36,934 nt of DNA, taken from assembly GCA_001776865.1 (NCBI GenBank), contig MFDK01000021.1, positions 1 through 36,934 of the forward strand. The letters are read 5' to 3'. Source of the DNA: Candidatus Daviesbacteria bacterium RIFCSPLOWO2_01_FULL_37_10 (GTDB taxonomy: Bacteria; Patescibacteriota; Microgenomatia; Daviesbacterales; UBA10151). The notes beneath the pieces were generated by a model. The model did no database searches and was not told the origin of the DNA. It worked only from the letters and a program-made list of their open reading frames with translations. Position 1 is the first letter of the stretch; each line of letters starts with the position of its first letter. The translations under genes were made by a program, and so were the position numbers. Below, piece after piece: positions 1-8,238 of this stretch.

Positions 1-579
1 GATGTAGAAACACTCTTGCGGCTTATTCAATCTGTCCCTAGTCCTAAAGCCGAACCAATTAAACTTTGGCTTGCAAAAGTTGGTTTCGAAAGAATACAAG
101 AAATAGCAGATCCGGAAAAATCCATAGATAGAGGAAGAATAAACTGGCAAAGAATGGGCAGAAGTGCGAAATGGATTCAGCAGAGAATGATGGGTCAGGA
201 AACCAGAAATAAGCTTACGGATTACTGGAAAACCCATGATGTCAGGAAAGAGAATGAGTATGCAATTTTAACAAATATTATTCATGAGGAATGGAGTGAT
301 TTATCAGTTAAGGATCATAAAAACCTGAAAGGATTGAAAACCGAAAATCTTCGGGATCACATGAATGAAGCAGAATTGATCTTTACAGCGTTGGCAGAAT
401 TATCAACCAGGCAAATTGCAGAGGTAGATCAGTCTAAGGGGTTGGAAGAAAATAAAATCCCTGCCAAAAAAGGCGGACGGATTGCCAAAAATGCCAGGAT
501 GGAACTGGAACAGAAAACCGGAAAGAAAGTTATCAGCAGCTCAAATTATCTTCCGCATGGGCGAAGAAGATTGAAATAA
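1..579 (+). CDS. BRO-family prophage antirepressor-like protein, C-terminal part (5' end outside window)
   Basis: The reading frame is open from base 1 (D-V-E-T-L-L-R-L...) to the TAA at 577-579, so the gene begins to the left of the window. The first 40 residues (LIQSVPSPKAEPIKLWLAKV) match the end of the BRO-N domain of COG3617 prophage antirepressor-type proteins. The rest matches the conserved C-terminal half of the chromosomal branch of that family: the NLRDHM.EAELIFT.L.E.ST block, then a Lys/Ala-rich KKGGRIAKNARMELE stretch and a basic tail. In phages BRO-N proteins bind DNA and relieve repression; the role of the chromosomal versions is not settled. TTG at 16 is only an internal codon. 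Family assignment is recalled from sequence; function is uncertain. Confidence 0.72.
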   Translation, partial: DVETLLRLIQSVPSPKAEPIKLWLAKVGFERIQEIADPEKSIDRGRINWQRMGRSAKWIQQRMMGQETRNKLTDYWKTHDVRKENEYAILTNIIHEEWSDLSVKDHKNLKGLKTENLRDHMNEAELIFTALAELSTRQIAEVDQSKGLEENKIPAKKGGRIAKNARMELEQKTGKKVISSSNYLPHGRRRLK

Positions 580-623
580 ACGGAATATTCTGATTTGCTC
601 TAGCTTCAGAGAAAGTTTTTATA

Positions 624-1124
624 ATGTATAAATTTTGTCCTAAATGCGGAATTGAAATTAATAAAGCTACAAACAGAAGCTTTGTATGTAAGTGTGGTTT
701 TTCATTTTATGCAAATCCAAAGCCCACTTCTTCATTTATTCCAATATATAAAAATGAGATACTTCTTTATGAAAGGGCATTTGAGCCATCTATTGGGAAA
801 CTGGATTTAATTGGAGGATTTTTAGAATATAGAGAAGATCCAATTATTGGTGGAATAAGGGAATTTAATGAGGAAACTGGAATCAAATTAAAAGCTAAAG
901 ATTTAGAATTTTTGGGAATATTTATGGGAAAATACCCATTTAAAAGAGAAGTATATTCAACGCTCAATATAATATACACTGTTAATTTTAAAGCAAAAAT
1001 AATTCCAAAGGGTTCTGATGAAATCGGAAAATTTTTATGGATTCCTGTAAATAAAACAGAAGATTTTGCATTTGCTCCAATCAAAGAGGCTATTTCGATG
1101 ATAAATAAGAAGCTTAAACTCTAA
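624..1124 (+). CDS. NUDIX hydrolase with N-terminal zinc ribbon
   Basis: A 166-residue protein. Residues 5-24 form a small zinc ribbon (C5-x2-C8 and C22-x-C24) followed by YANPKP, the arrangement seen at the front of NudC-like and related NUDIX proteins. Residues 65-87 are a complete Nudix box: G65, E71, R79-E80, E83-E84, G86-I87, fitting GX5EX7REUXEEXGU. The protein should hydrolyse a nucleoside diphosphate linked to another group, with Mg2+ bound by the box glutamates; substrate cannot be read from the sequence. Full NudC has an extra N-terminal domain and an SQPWPFPxS motif, both absent here, so NADH pyrophosphatase is not claimed. It lies 45 bp after the antirepressor-like gene and 38 bp before ileS. 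The ATG overlaps a TATAAT (620-625), which therefore cannot be this gene's -10. Confidence 0.85.
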   Translation: MYKFCPKCGIEINKATNRSFVCKCGFSFYANPKPTSSFIPIYKNEILLYERAFEPSIGKLDLIGGFLEYREDPIIGGIREFNEETGIKLKAKDLEFLGIFMGKYPFKREVYSTLNIIYTVNFKAKIIPKGSDEIGKFLWIPVNKTEDFAFAPIKEAISMINKKLKL

Positions 1125-1127
1125 CTG

Positions 1128-1156
1128 TTGCTAGGTTTGCCAGATTTAGATACAAT
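1128..1156 (+). promoter_or_regulatory. Promoter of ileS, leaderless type
   Basis: TTGCTA (1128-1133), 17-bp spacer, TACAAT (1151-1156), then only 6 nt before the ileS ATG at 1163. The expected transcription start falls on or next to the start codon. Confidence 0.6.
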
Positions 1157-1162
1157 TACCTC

Positions 1163-4081
1163 ATGTCTAAATTTAAAAGCGTTTCATCACAAGTTGATTT
1201 TCCAGCTCTTGAACATGAGCTGGTAAAAAGCTGGTATGAAGGCGGAATAGTTGAGAAATATTTACACAGGAATGATAATTCTTTAAATAAGTTTGCTTAT
1301 TTAGATGGACCAATTACTGCAAATAATCCTATGGGTGTTCATCACGCTTGGGGAAGAACTCTGAAAGATGTCTGGCAAAGATTTCATAATATGAAAGGTT
1401 ATGCGGGAAGGTTTCAAAACGGTTTTGATGAACAGGGCCTTTGGGTGGAAGTTGAAGTAGAAAAAGAACTTGGTTTAAAAAGTAAGAAAGACATTCTAAA
1501 TTTGGTTTCAGGTGATGAATTTGCCTCACTTGAAAAATTTGTAAATCTTTGTAAAGAGAGGGTTAAAAAATATTCTGTAATACAAACGGAACAGAGTAAA
1601 AGGCTAGGTTATTTTATGGATTGGGATAATTCGTATCACACTTCCTCAGATACCAATAACTATGCGATTTGGAATTTTATGAAAGTTGTTAACGAAAAGG
1701 GTTGGCTTTATAAAGGCCATGACTCTGTGCCATGGTGCCCAAGATGTGGAACTGCTATCTCGCAGCACGAGATAGAATCTGATGGATACCAGGAGGTGAT
1801 CCATGAATCAATTTACTTTGAACTACCAATCGAAGGTCGGGATAGAGAATACTTATTGGTCTGGACTACAACACCCTGGACTTTGCCTGGTAATATAGCA
1901 GTGGCTGTCGATGAAAAGCTCGACTATTCCTTAGTTGAAGGTAGTAGTGGAGATAAGTTTTGGGTCTTAAAAGATTTAGTTGAAAAAATATTTATTAGTG
2001 ATTATAAAGCTATAAAGATAGTTAAAGGAAAAGAGCTGGTCGGGCTTAAATATAAATGGGCATTTGATGATTTGCCAAGAGTGAAAGAGGTTTCAGAAAA
2101 ATCTCAAAATAATTTTCATATTGTTATTGCAACAGATGAATTACTGATGCCTATTAATTTGAGTGAAGGAACAGGTCTTGTTCATACTGCCGTTTCAGCA
2201 GGTGTAGAAGATTTTAAATTAGGTCAAAAATTAGGGCTTCCCATGATAGATATTATAGATGAAGGGGCTAATTATTTGGAGGATTTAGGGGATTTTTCGG
2301 GGCAGAATGCAAAAAAGGATCCCAGAGTCATTTTGGATTTTCTAGAAAATGAGGATAAGAAAGGAGAAAACTGGGTTTTTAAAATCGAAAAATATAAACA
2401 TAGATATCCAACCTGCTGGAGATGTAAAACAGAGCTTGTCTGGCGGGTTGTAGATGAGTGGTATATAGCCATGGATAAGCGAAGCTTGCCATCTAAAGAT
2501 GGTAAAACTGATGAGAGTGGTAAAACATACAGAGAGCAAATGATTGAGGTGGCTAAAAAGATAAACTGGATTCCGGGATGGGCGCTTGATAGAGAGTTAG
2601 ATTGGCTAAAAAATATGCATGACTGGTTGATTTCTAAGAAGCGGTTTTGGGGACTAGCTTTACCTATTTGGGAATGCGAAAAATGCGGAAATTTTGAAGT
2701 TATTGGAGGAAAAGACGAATTGAAAGACAAATCAGTTGAAGGTTGGAAAAAATTTGAAGGAAATTCACCTCATAGACCCTGGATAGATCAGGTAAAAATT
2801 AAATGCTCAAAATGTCAGAATGTAAGTTCCAGAATTCCAGATGTTGGTAACCCTTGGTTAGATGCTGGAATTGTTCCATTTTCTACATTACCAGAAGATT
2901 GGTTCCCTGCGGATTTGGTTTCAGAATCTTTCCCTGGACAATTTAAGAATTGGTTTTATGCCATGATTGCAATGAGTACTGCATTAAAAAAGACAAATCC
3001 ATTTAAAAATCTTTATGGTTATGCATTGGTAAAAGATGAAAAAGGCGAAGAGATGCATAAATCAAAAGGTAATTCTATTGAGTTTAATGAAGCCGCGGAT
3101 AAAATCGGTGCTGATGTAATGAGGTGGATGTTTGTAACCCAAAATCCGGAAAGCAATCTTTTGTTTGGATTTAATACTACGGCAGAAGTTAAAAGAAGAT
3201 TTTATTTAATTCTATGGAATAGTTATAAATTTTTTATAGATTATGCAAGTTTATTTACTTTTGAGCCAAAAGGTTTACCAAAAGAACTTTCTGTTTTAGA
3301 TCATTGGATAATTTCCAGACTAAATCAGCTAATTGATTTGGTAGATACAAAGTTGGGACAGTTTGATCCATACAGCGCCTCAAGAAATATTGAAGACTTT
3401 GCAGTTTCTGATTTCTCAACCTGGTATATAAGAAGATCCAGGGATAGAGTTGGGTCGGAGGCTGATGAAAAAGATAGAGAGGTTTGTCTCTCTGTGATGT
3501 ACGAGGTTTTAGTAACTTTAACAAAGCTGGCAGCACCACTCATTCCCTTTATAACTGAGGAAATGTTTAGAAATTTAACAGGAGAAGACTCTGTCCATTT
3601 ACAAGACTATCCAGCCGTAAACAAAAGTTTACTTGATGAAAAGTTAGTTTCTGATATGGTAATAGTAAGGAAACTTGCTGAACTCGGTCATGCTCAAAGA
3701 AAAGAAGCTGGGATTAAACTTCGACAACCACTTTCCAGTTTAACTTATTTTTCTGAGGATGACCTGCCGGACAAACTGTCAAAAATTCTTGCTAATGAGC
3801 TGAATGTTAAAAATGTTGTACACAAAAAGTCCTCAGGTACTGATCCAAAAGTTAAATTGGATACAAAAATTACCCCGATGCTTGAGGAAGAAGGCAGGGT
3901 TCGAGATCTGATAAGGCACATACAACAACTTAGGAAAGATCAAAACTACACTTTGGCTGATAAGACAACTGTTACCGCTCCGGACTGGCCAAAAAATTAC
4001 GAAGAGCAAATCTTAAAATCAACAGCTTCGATTACAATAGTTAAAGGGAGCGAACTTAAGATTTCTAAAGTTAAATGTTAA
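1163..4081 (+). CDS. ileS: Isoleucyl-tRNA synthetase
   Basis: Class Ia aminoacyl-tRNA synthetase charging tRNA-Ile in the cytoplasm. The 972-residue protein has the HIGH-type motif as PMGVHHAWG (56-64), the conserved GFDEQGLWVEVEVEKELG block, a cysteine pair CPRCGT (C192, C195), the editing domain (about 210-400), a second cysteine cluster near CWRCK, and the KMSKS loop as MHKSKGN (631-637), followed by the anticodon-binding domain. The NYAIWNFMK and KGWLYKGHDSVPWCPRCG stretches separate it from ValRS and LeuRS. The HHAWG form and overall style resemble the archaeal/eukaryotic-like IleRS branch; in bacteria that branch is often linked to mupirocin insensitivity, which is inference here. The start is fixed by the adjacent promoter. 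Its last 7 bases overlap the following SEDS gene. Confidence 0.97.
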   Translation: MSKFKSVSSQVDFPALEHELVKSWYEGGIVEKYLHRNDNSLNKFAYLDGPITANNPMGVHHAWGRTLKDVWQRFHNMKGYAGRFQNGFDEQGLWVEVEVEKELGLKSKKDILNLVSGDEFASLEKFVNLCKERVKKYSVIQTEQSKRLGYFMDWDNSYHTSSDTNNYAIWNFMKVVNEKGWLYKGHDSVPWCPRCGTAISQHEIESDGYQEVIHESIYFELPIEGRDREYLLVWTTTPWTLPGNIAVAVDEKLDYSLVEGSSGDKFWVLKDLVEKIFISDYKAIKIVKGKELVGLKYKWAFDDLPRVKEVSEKSQNNFHIVIATDELLMPINLSEGTGLVHTAVSAGVEDFKLGQKLGLPMIDIIDEGANYLEDLGDFSGQNAKKDPRVILDFLENEDKKGENWVFKIEKYKHRYPTCWRCKTELVWRVVDEWYIAMDKRSLPSKDGKTDESGKTYREQMIEVAKKINWIPGWALDRELDWLKNMHDWLISKKRFWGLALPIWECEKCGNFEVIGGKDELKDKSVEGWKKFEGNSPHRPWIDQVKIKCSKCQNVSSRIPDVGNPWLDAGIVPFSTLPEDWFPADLVSESFPGQFKNWFYAMIAMSTALKKTNPFKNLYGYALVKDEKGEEMHKSKGNSIEFNEAADKIGADVMRWMFVTQNPESNLLFGFNTTAEVKRRFYLILWNSYKFFIDYASLFTFEPKGLPKELSVLDHWIISRLNQLIDLVDTKLGQFDPYSASRNIEDFAVSDFSTWYIRRSRDRVGSEADEKDREVCLSVMYEVLVTLTKLAAPLIPFITEEMFRNLTGEDSVHLQDYPAVNKSLLDEKLVSDMVIVRKLAELGHAQRKEAGIKLRQPLSSLTYFSEDDLPDKLSKILANELNVKNVVHKKSSGTDPKVKLDTKITPMLEEEGRVRDLIRHIQQLRKDQNYTLADKTTVTAPDWPKNYEEQILKSTASITIVKGSELKISKVKC

Positions 4082-5130
4082 ATAAGCTAATAAATATTCC
4101 TATCACAACATGTATGCTTCTGCTTCTATCAATTGGAATACTTGTTATCTATTCTTCATCCAAAACACTGGCATTCCAGCAGCTTATTTTTGCCGGAGCC
4201 GGGATATCTCTTTTCATTTTCATATCTCAACTTAGCTACATTGAACTTAAAAATATTGTAAAGGGTTCGTATATTATAATCCTTATACTTTTAATTCTTG
4301 TACTTTTTGTCGGATTTGAAACAAGAGGTTCGATTAGATGGATACCTCTCGGGTTTATTAATTTACAACCTTCGGAATTTGCAAAACCCGTAATTATACT
4401 TTTCCTGGCAAGCTTTTGGGAAAAAGCTAAAGGTTCGTGGGTAAGTATTTTAAAAAGCATGCTGATACTTTTTCCTGTAGTTTTCTTAGTCTTTGAACAG
4501 CCGGATTTGGGTACGACCTTGACAATTTCTGCTGTCTGGTTTGGTATTGTGTTTGCATCAAGAGTAAGTCTTAAAAAAATAGTTCTAGTATTGATTTTAG
4601 TTTCCTTGCTAATTCCACTATTTTGGTTTACACTGCAGGATTATCAAAAATCCAGAATAACCAGTTTCCTTGAGCCTAGAAATGATCCTTTAGGAGTAGG
4701 ATACAACTTAATCCAATCAACAATAGCTGTTGGATCAGGTCAGTTTTTAGGCAGGGGGCTTGGGTATGGTACACAAAGCAGGCTTCAATTTTTACCTGAA
4801 TATAGAACAGACTTCATATTTGCAGCAATTGGAGAAGAATTTGGGTTTTTTGGAACGACTCTAATTATTGGAATATATTCTTTTTTAATAGGATATTGTT
4901 TAAAAATTGCATCTTCTGCAGATTATTTAGGGTCACTTCTTACCTGCGGAGTTGCTGTAATGCTGATTTTCCAGATCATTGTAAATATTGGTATGAATAT
5001 TGGACTACTTCCTATAACCGGAATAACCCTTCCGCTTATATCATATGGTGGAAGTTCTCTTATATCTACTATGATTTCACTCGGTCTTGTGGCCTCAGTT
5101 GCAAAAGTAAAAAGGGCAAATAAAATCTAG
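4075..5130 (+). CDS. SEDS-family peptidoglycan glycosyltransferase (RodA/FtsW)
   Basis: A polytopic membrane protein of 351 residues with about ten hydrophobic helices. Family landmarks are GSIRWIPLGFINLQPSEFAK, EQPDLGTTL, the LGRGLGYGTQSRLQFLPE loop, TDFIFAAIGEEFGFFG and the final PLISYGGSSL. Asp246 in TDFIF corresponds to the catalytic aspartate of RodA. SEDS proteins polymerise lipid II into glycan strands, working with a class B PBP; none is encoded nearby. The D-F-I-F-A-A-I-G-E-E version and 351-residue length are closer to RodA than FtsW, but I do not assign one firmly. The ATG lies inside the last codons of ileS (7-nt overlap), so the two are probably translated from one message. No Shine-Dalgarno is visible. 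Confidence 0.93.
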   Translation: MLNKLINIPITTCMLLLLSIGILVIYSSSKTLAFQQLIFAGAGISLFIFISQLSYIELKNIVKGSYIIILILLILVLFVGFETRGSIRWIPLGFINLQPSEFAKPVIILFLASFWEKAKGSWVSILKSMLILFPVVFLVFEQPDLGTTLTISAVWFGIVFASRVSLKKIVLVLILVSLLIPLFWFTLQDYQKSRITSFLEPRNDPLGVGYNLIQSTIAVGSGQFLGRGLGYGTQSRLQFLPEYRTDFIFAAIGEEFGFFGTTLIIGIYSFLIGYCLKIASSADYLGSLLTCGVAVMLIFQIIVNIGMNIGLLPITGITLPLISYGGSSLISTMISLGLVASVAKVKRANKI

Positions 5131-5146
5131 GCGCAGGCAGAAACTG

Positions 5147-5175
5147 TTGAAATTTTAGGGGTTTTAAGTTATACT
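5147..5175 (+). promoter_or_regulatory. Promoter of rplU, leaderless type
   Basis: TTGAAA (5147-5152), 17-bp spacer, TATACT (5170-5175), then TCGTTT and the rplU ATG at 5182. This is one of the best sigma70-like promoters in the window and places the transcription start at the start codon. Confidence 0.7.
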
Positions 5176-5181
5176 TCGTTT

Positions 5182-5475
5182 ATGATTAAATATGCAGTTT
5201 TTGAAATTGGAGGGAAGCAGTATAAGATTTTACCTAAAATTCCTGTGGAAGTGGATTTGCAGGAAGGAGAAAATATTACTTCAAAGCTTTTGATGCTTGT
5301 GGATGATGATAAAGTTAAGTTAGGAAAGCCGTATCTTGATGAGAAGCTTAAGATAAATAAGCTTGAAGATATAAAGAAGAAAAAAATTAGAGTTGCAAAA
5401 TTTCATGCAAAAGCAAATTACAGAAAAGTAACAGGTTCCAGGAAGAAATTGACAAGAATTTTGTTGGAACCATAG
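5182..5475 (+). CDS. rplU: 50S ribosomal protein L21 (bL21)
   Basis: 97 residues, a normal length for bL21. It begins with the family hallmark YAVFEIGGKQYKI and ends with the basic KFHAKANYRKVTGSRKK segment, which matches the K-x-R-R-x-x-Y-x-x-x-x-G-H-R-Q region; the usual GHRQ is replaced by GSRK. It binds 23S rRNA in the large subunit. It is followed 77 bp later by rpmA, the usual rplU-rpmA pairing, but rpmA appears to have its own promoter. The obg gene that often follows is replaced here by parB. Confidence 0.96.
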   Translation: MIKYAVFEIGGKQYKILPKIPVEVDLQEGENITSKLLMLVDDDKVKLGKPYLDEKLKINKLEDIKKKKIRVAKFHAKANYRKVTGSRKKLTRILLEP

Positions 5476-5504
5476 CAATTTAACTGGTTGTGAAAATTGA
5501 GGGG

Positions 5505-5533
5505 TTGACATAATTTTTCACAGAGATTAGTAT
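5505..5533 (+). promoter_or_regulatory. Possible promoter of rpmA
   Basis: TTGACA lies at about 5505-5510, with TAGTAT 17 bp downstream and an overlapping TATAAA 20 bp downstream. About 20 nt separate the -10 from the rpmA ATG at 5553, so unlike most genes here it would carry a short leader. Which hexamer is used is uncertain. Confidence 0.4.
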
Positions 5534-5552
5534 AAATTAGACAAAAAATATT

Positions 5553-5798
5553 ATGGCACATAAAAAAGGTGGAGGTACAGCAAAAACAAATAGAGACTCA
5601 ATATCAAAACGCCTTGGCGTTAAGCGCTTTGGCGGTGAAAATGTAACTCCTGGAAATATTATTGTGCGCCAAAAAGGAAATAAGGTTAATTCCGGTATAG
5701 GAACAAAACAGGGAAATGACTATACAATATTTGCAATATCAACAGGAAAAGTGGAATTTAGAAAGAAGATGGGAAAAACTCTAGTTAGTGTAGTTTAA
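5553..5798 (+). CDS. rpmA: 50S ribosomal protein L27 (bL27)
   Basis: 81 residues. It starts MAHKKGGG and contains [20 protein letters not shown], unmistakable for bL27. The protein sits at the peptidyl-transferase centre, where its flexible N-terminal tail reaches the tRNA ends. There is no extra N-terminal peptide like that removed by Prp in Firmicutes, so the mature start is the encoded MAHKK. The usual Ala-Gly after HKK is replaced by Gly-Gly. It follows rplU and precedes parB by 40 bp. Confidence 0.97.
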   Translation: MAHKKGGGTAKTNRDSISKRLGVKRFGGENVTPGNIIVRQKGNKVNSGIGTKQGNDYTIFAISTGKVEFRKKMGKTLVSVV

Positions 5799-5838
5799 TA
5801 ACTGTAGATTGTTTTTCAAACTGTTTTGAATTCAAATT

Positions 5839-6705
5839 ATGGATGAGCAGATTTTTGAACTTGATATAGATCTGATAGAACCCAATCCTTTGCAACCTCG
5901 AGGTTTAATTACGCCCGAATCCTTAGCTGAACTTGCAGAATCAATCAAGGCCCACGGAATTTTAGAACCTCTTGTTGTTGCAAAAACTCCAGCAGGATAT
6001 CAGATTGTTGCAGGAGAAAGAAGGTGGAGGGCAGGGAAACTCATGGGACTATTGAGAGTTCCTGTAGTAATAAAGGAAACTACCCCCCAGGGTATGCTTG
6101 AGATGGCAATTGTAGAAAATGTTCAAAGAGTTGATTTAAACCCATTAGAACGAGCTCAGGCTTACAAAAGACTCATGGATGAGTTTGCTCTTGGCACAAA
6201 TGATATTGCAGAAAGAGTTGGGAAAAGCCCTTCCTATATTTCAAACACAATTAGGCTTTTAACGCTTCCAGATGCAATAAAAGACGCTTTGATGTCCGGC
6301 GCTACAACAGAAGGTCATTCAAGAGCGCTATCTTCTCTGGAAGATCCGCATATTATCGTAGAAGCATATAAAGAAGTATTAAAAAGAAATTTGTCTGTTC
6401 GTGGAACTGAGGATTTGGTTAGAAGATTTAGAATTAAGCAGGGCTTTGGTCCAAGGAAAACAGCTGTTGTAGAAGCTATGAGAGTTATGTCTGAGGAAAT
6501 TGACCAGATGGAAAATCAGCTGTCTGATACTTTATCTAGTTATGCCAAAACAAGGACAAAATGTGTGCAAACGGGAAAAGGTGCGAAACTTGAACTTTTT
6601 TTTGAGGGAGATCCAAATAAGACTACCCCCATCTTGCAGGATGTAAAGCAGGCAATTTTGGGATATTTTAATCTGAAGAGTGGCGGATCAACCCAAAGCT
6701 ACTAG
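5839..6705 (+). CDS. parB: ParB-family chromosome partitioning protein
   Basis: 288 residues. The N-terminal domain carries the CTPase motif GERRWRA (59-65) and the ENVQRVDLNPLERAQAY block typical of ParB/Spo0J. The central region (about 115-200) has the helix-turn-helix that binds parS (IAERVGKSPSYISNTIRLL), followed by a shorter, diverged C-terminal region. ParB loads at parS, spreads as a CTP-dependent clamp and works with the ATPase ParA to segregate the origin region. No parA lies next to it and no parS-like 16-mer (TGTTTCACGTGAAACA type) was noticed nearby. Its 3' end overlaps the convergent lepB gene by 38 bp. Confidence 0.93.
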   Translation: MDEQIFELDIDLIEPNPLQPRGLITPESLAELAESIKAHGILEPLVVAKTPAGYQIVAGERRWRAGKLMGLLRVPVVIKETTPQGMLEMAIVENVQRVDLNPLERAQAYKRLMDEFALGTNDIAERVGKSPSYISNTIRLLTLPDAIKDALMSGATTEGHSRALSSLEDPHIIVEAYKEVLKRNLSVRGTEDLVRRFRIKQGFGPRKTAVVEAMRVMSEEIDQMENQLSDTLSSYAKTRTKCVQTGKGAKLELFFEGDPNKTTPILQDVKQAILGYFNLKSGGSTQSY

Positions 6706-7288
6706 GCGGCCAGTACCTGAAAAAAACTTTTCCGACAATTTCTTCTCTTGTAATTGATCCCCATTCCCTGGAATCTGATGAGTGATTTCTATTATCTCCA
6801 AATACATAATATTGGTTAGGCGCTACCGTTACGGTTTCCCCTTCATGGAGGAATGCTCCGGATCTTGTCGGGGTTTCTATTGGAAGATAATTTTCAGGGG
6901 TTTTAACTCCATTCACAAAAACAGAACTTCCTTCGACTCTTAAAGTTTGTCCGGGTGTAGCAATTATTCTTTTTATAAAATCCTGAGATTCATTTCTGGG
7001 ATTTTTTAGAACAATTATTTCTCCATCCTTTGGTGCACCTATTCTATAACTTACTTTATCTGTAAGTATAAAATCACCGCTTATAAAGGTTGGAACCATT
7101 GATGAGCCGGATACTTTATGAGGTTGAGCAACAAAAAGATATATTATTGCAAAAATTGCACCAAAAACAACTAAAGTCTGAATAAAATCCACAAGATTTG
7201 CCCCTATTTTCTGAAAAAAAGTCTTTTGTTCCTCAGCAGATTGCCCTGTAGAATAATCTACTTTTGGTGAGTAAACATCGTCTTCCAT
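6668..7288 (-). CDS. lepB: Signal peptidase I
   Basis: Membrane protease that removes signal peptides from exported proteins. From the chosen start it has 206 residues: a cytoplasmic N-terminus, one transmembrane helix (about 34-54), then the catalytic Ser63 in VSGSSMVPT and Lys106 in FIKRIIATPG, and the conserved GDNRNHSSDSREWG box. An upstream in-frame ATG at 7361-7363 would add 25 atypical residues. I prefer 7288 because TTGCAT-17-GATAAT lies exactly 7 nt before it, as for most genes here. A dyad fills the promoter spacer, suggesting repression. It is convergent with parB and divergent from the polysaccharide transporter. Confidence 0.95.
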   Translation of the reverse strand: MEDDVYSPKVDYSTGQSAEEQKTFFQKIGANLVDFIQTLVVFGAIFAIIYLFVAQPHKVSGSSMVPTFISGDFILTDKVSYRIGAPKDGEIIVLKNPRNESQDFIKRIIATPGQTLRVEGSSVFVNGVKTPENYLPIETPTRSGAFLHEGETVTVAPNQYYVFGDNRNHSSDSREWGSITREEIVGKVFFRYWPPSSFGLIRHSSD

Positions 7289-7295
7289 AAAGTGA

Positions 7296-7324
7296 ATTAT
7301 CTCAAAGGTACATTTGAGATGCAA
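7296..7324 (-). promoter_or_regulatory. lepB promoter with operator-like palindrome in the spacer
   Basis: On the minus strand TTGCAT (7319-7324), a 17-bp spacer and GATAAT (7296-7301) precede the lepB ATG by 7 nt. Bases 7299-7320 form a 22-bp near-perfect palindrome with arms ATCTCAAA and TTTGAGAT around GTAC, with a single mismatched pair. It covers the whole spacer and touches both hexamers. Confidence 0.6.
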
Positions 7325-7380
7325 GGGGTATGATATAAAATTAGATTTAAGGCTGCTATCCATTATAAATATACTTTCGT

Positions 7381-7409
7381 TTGATTTTATCTGCAGCCTA
7401 GCATATGAT
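7381..7409 (+). promoter_or_regulatory. Promoter of the polysaccharide transporter operon, leaderless type
   Basis: TTGATT (7381-7386), 17-bp spacer, TATGAT (7404-7409), 7 nt, then ATG at 7417. The -10 overlaps the earlier ATG at 7405, which argues that 7417 is the real start. Confidence 0.65.
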
Positions 7410-7416
7410 ATTCATC

Positions 7417-8187
7417 ATGGAACCCCTTTTTTCGTACAAAGACCTCTTTTGGCAGCTTACATTCAGGGAAATAAAAGCCCGGTATAAACAATCGGTTTTG
7501 GGCTATGCCTGGGCAATTTTGGTTCCACTCCTTAATCTTTTAGTATTAAGCATAGTTTTCTCATATGTTTTTAAAGTCCCCACTGGAAATGTACCTTATC
7601 CAATTTTTTTGTTTGTAGCTTTGGTTCCGTGGTTATTTCTTGTAAACTCCATTACATCAGCGACAGGTTCCATAATGGCAAATAGTTCACTCATAACTAA
7701 GGTGAAACTTCCAAGGGAAATTCTTCCGCTTACTGCAATTTCCTCTAAGATGGTAGACCTCTTGTTGACTTGTATTGTTCTAATGATTTTTATGGTTATT
7801 TACCAAATAAAATTTCAACCCACACTAGCATTAATACCTCTTATTTTTATTATCCAGCTTGGACTCATAACTGGAATTTCATTTATTCTTTCAGCAACAA
7901 ATGTTTTTTTCCGTGATATTGAAAATATTCTGGGAGTTTTCCTAACTATTTGGATGTATCTAACACCTGTTTTATACCCCTCAGAACTAATACCTTCGAA
8001 TTTAAGAATTCTTTTCTTTTTGAATCCAATGACACCTATTGTGGATGCATATAGAAATACAATTATATATGGAAAATTTCCAAATATAGGGGAGTTGGGA
8101 TATTCTTTTATTTTTGCTCTAAGTTTATTAGTATTAGGCTGGATTTATTTTAGGAAAAGGGCTAAATATTTTGCGGATGTGATTTAA
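7417..8187 (+). CDS. Polysaccharide export ABC transporter permease (Wzm/TagG type)
   Basis: A 256-residue ABC-2 type permease with about six membrane helices. The N-terminal amphipathic segment FTFREIKARYKQSVLGYAW-type sequence (here LTFREIKARYKQSVLGYAWA), the VPWLFLVNSI region and the C-terminal LNPMTPIVDAYR are hallmarks of the O-antigen/teichoic acid exporter permeases Wzm, KpsM and TagG. It should dimerise and move lipid-linked polysaccharide across the membrane with the ATPase encoded 51 bp downstream. ATG at 7405 would add four residues but overlaps the -10 box. The neighbouring glycosyltransferases support a role in a cell-surface glycan. Confidence 0.93.
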   Translation: MEPLFSYKDLFWQLTFREIKARYKQSVLGYAWAILVPLLNLLVLSIVFSYVFKVPTGNVPYPIFLFVALVPWLFLVNSITSATGSIMANSSLITKVKLPREILPLTAISSKMVDLLLTCIVLMIFMVIYQIKFQPTLALIPLIFIIQLGLITGISFILSATNVFFRDIENILGVFLTIWMYLTPVLYPSELIPSNLRILFFLNPMTPIVDAYRNTIIYGKFPNIGELGYSFIFALSLLVLGWIYFRKRAKYFADVI

Positions 8188-8196
8188 TTTTTATAT

Positions 8197-8233
8197 GCAA
8201 AAGTATGTTACTACATAGTACTATACTTTTTGC
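8197..8233 (+). repeat. Long imperfect hairpin between ABC permease and ATPase genes
   Basis: The 51-bp gap between the permease stop and the ATPase start is almost filled by an inverted repeat. The left arm GCAAAAGTATG pairs with the right arm CATACTTTTTGC-like sequence (ATACTTTTTGC) with one bulged T; the inner part adds TACTA/TAGTA. The right end lies only 5 nt before the ATG at 8239. There is no U-run, so a classical terminator is not indicated. Confidence 0.6.
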
Positions 8234-8238
8234 AAAAA

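Noticed and set aside
620-625. Perfect TATAAT at the NUDIX gene start
   Set aside because: It overlaps the ATG at 624, and no downstream in-frame ATG would give a protein with the zinc ribbon, so it cannot be this gene's -10.
7289-7363. Longer form of signal peptidase starting at 7363
   Set aside because: It would put the promoter and its operator inside the coding sequence; the added 25 residues do not look like the family's N-terminus.
8231-8233. TTG at 8230 as start of the ABC ATPase
   Set aside because: It lies inside the hairpin arm, and ATG three codons later gives the expected N-terminus.
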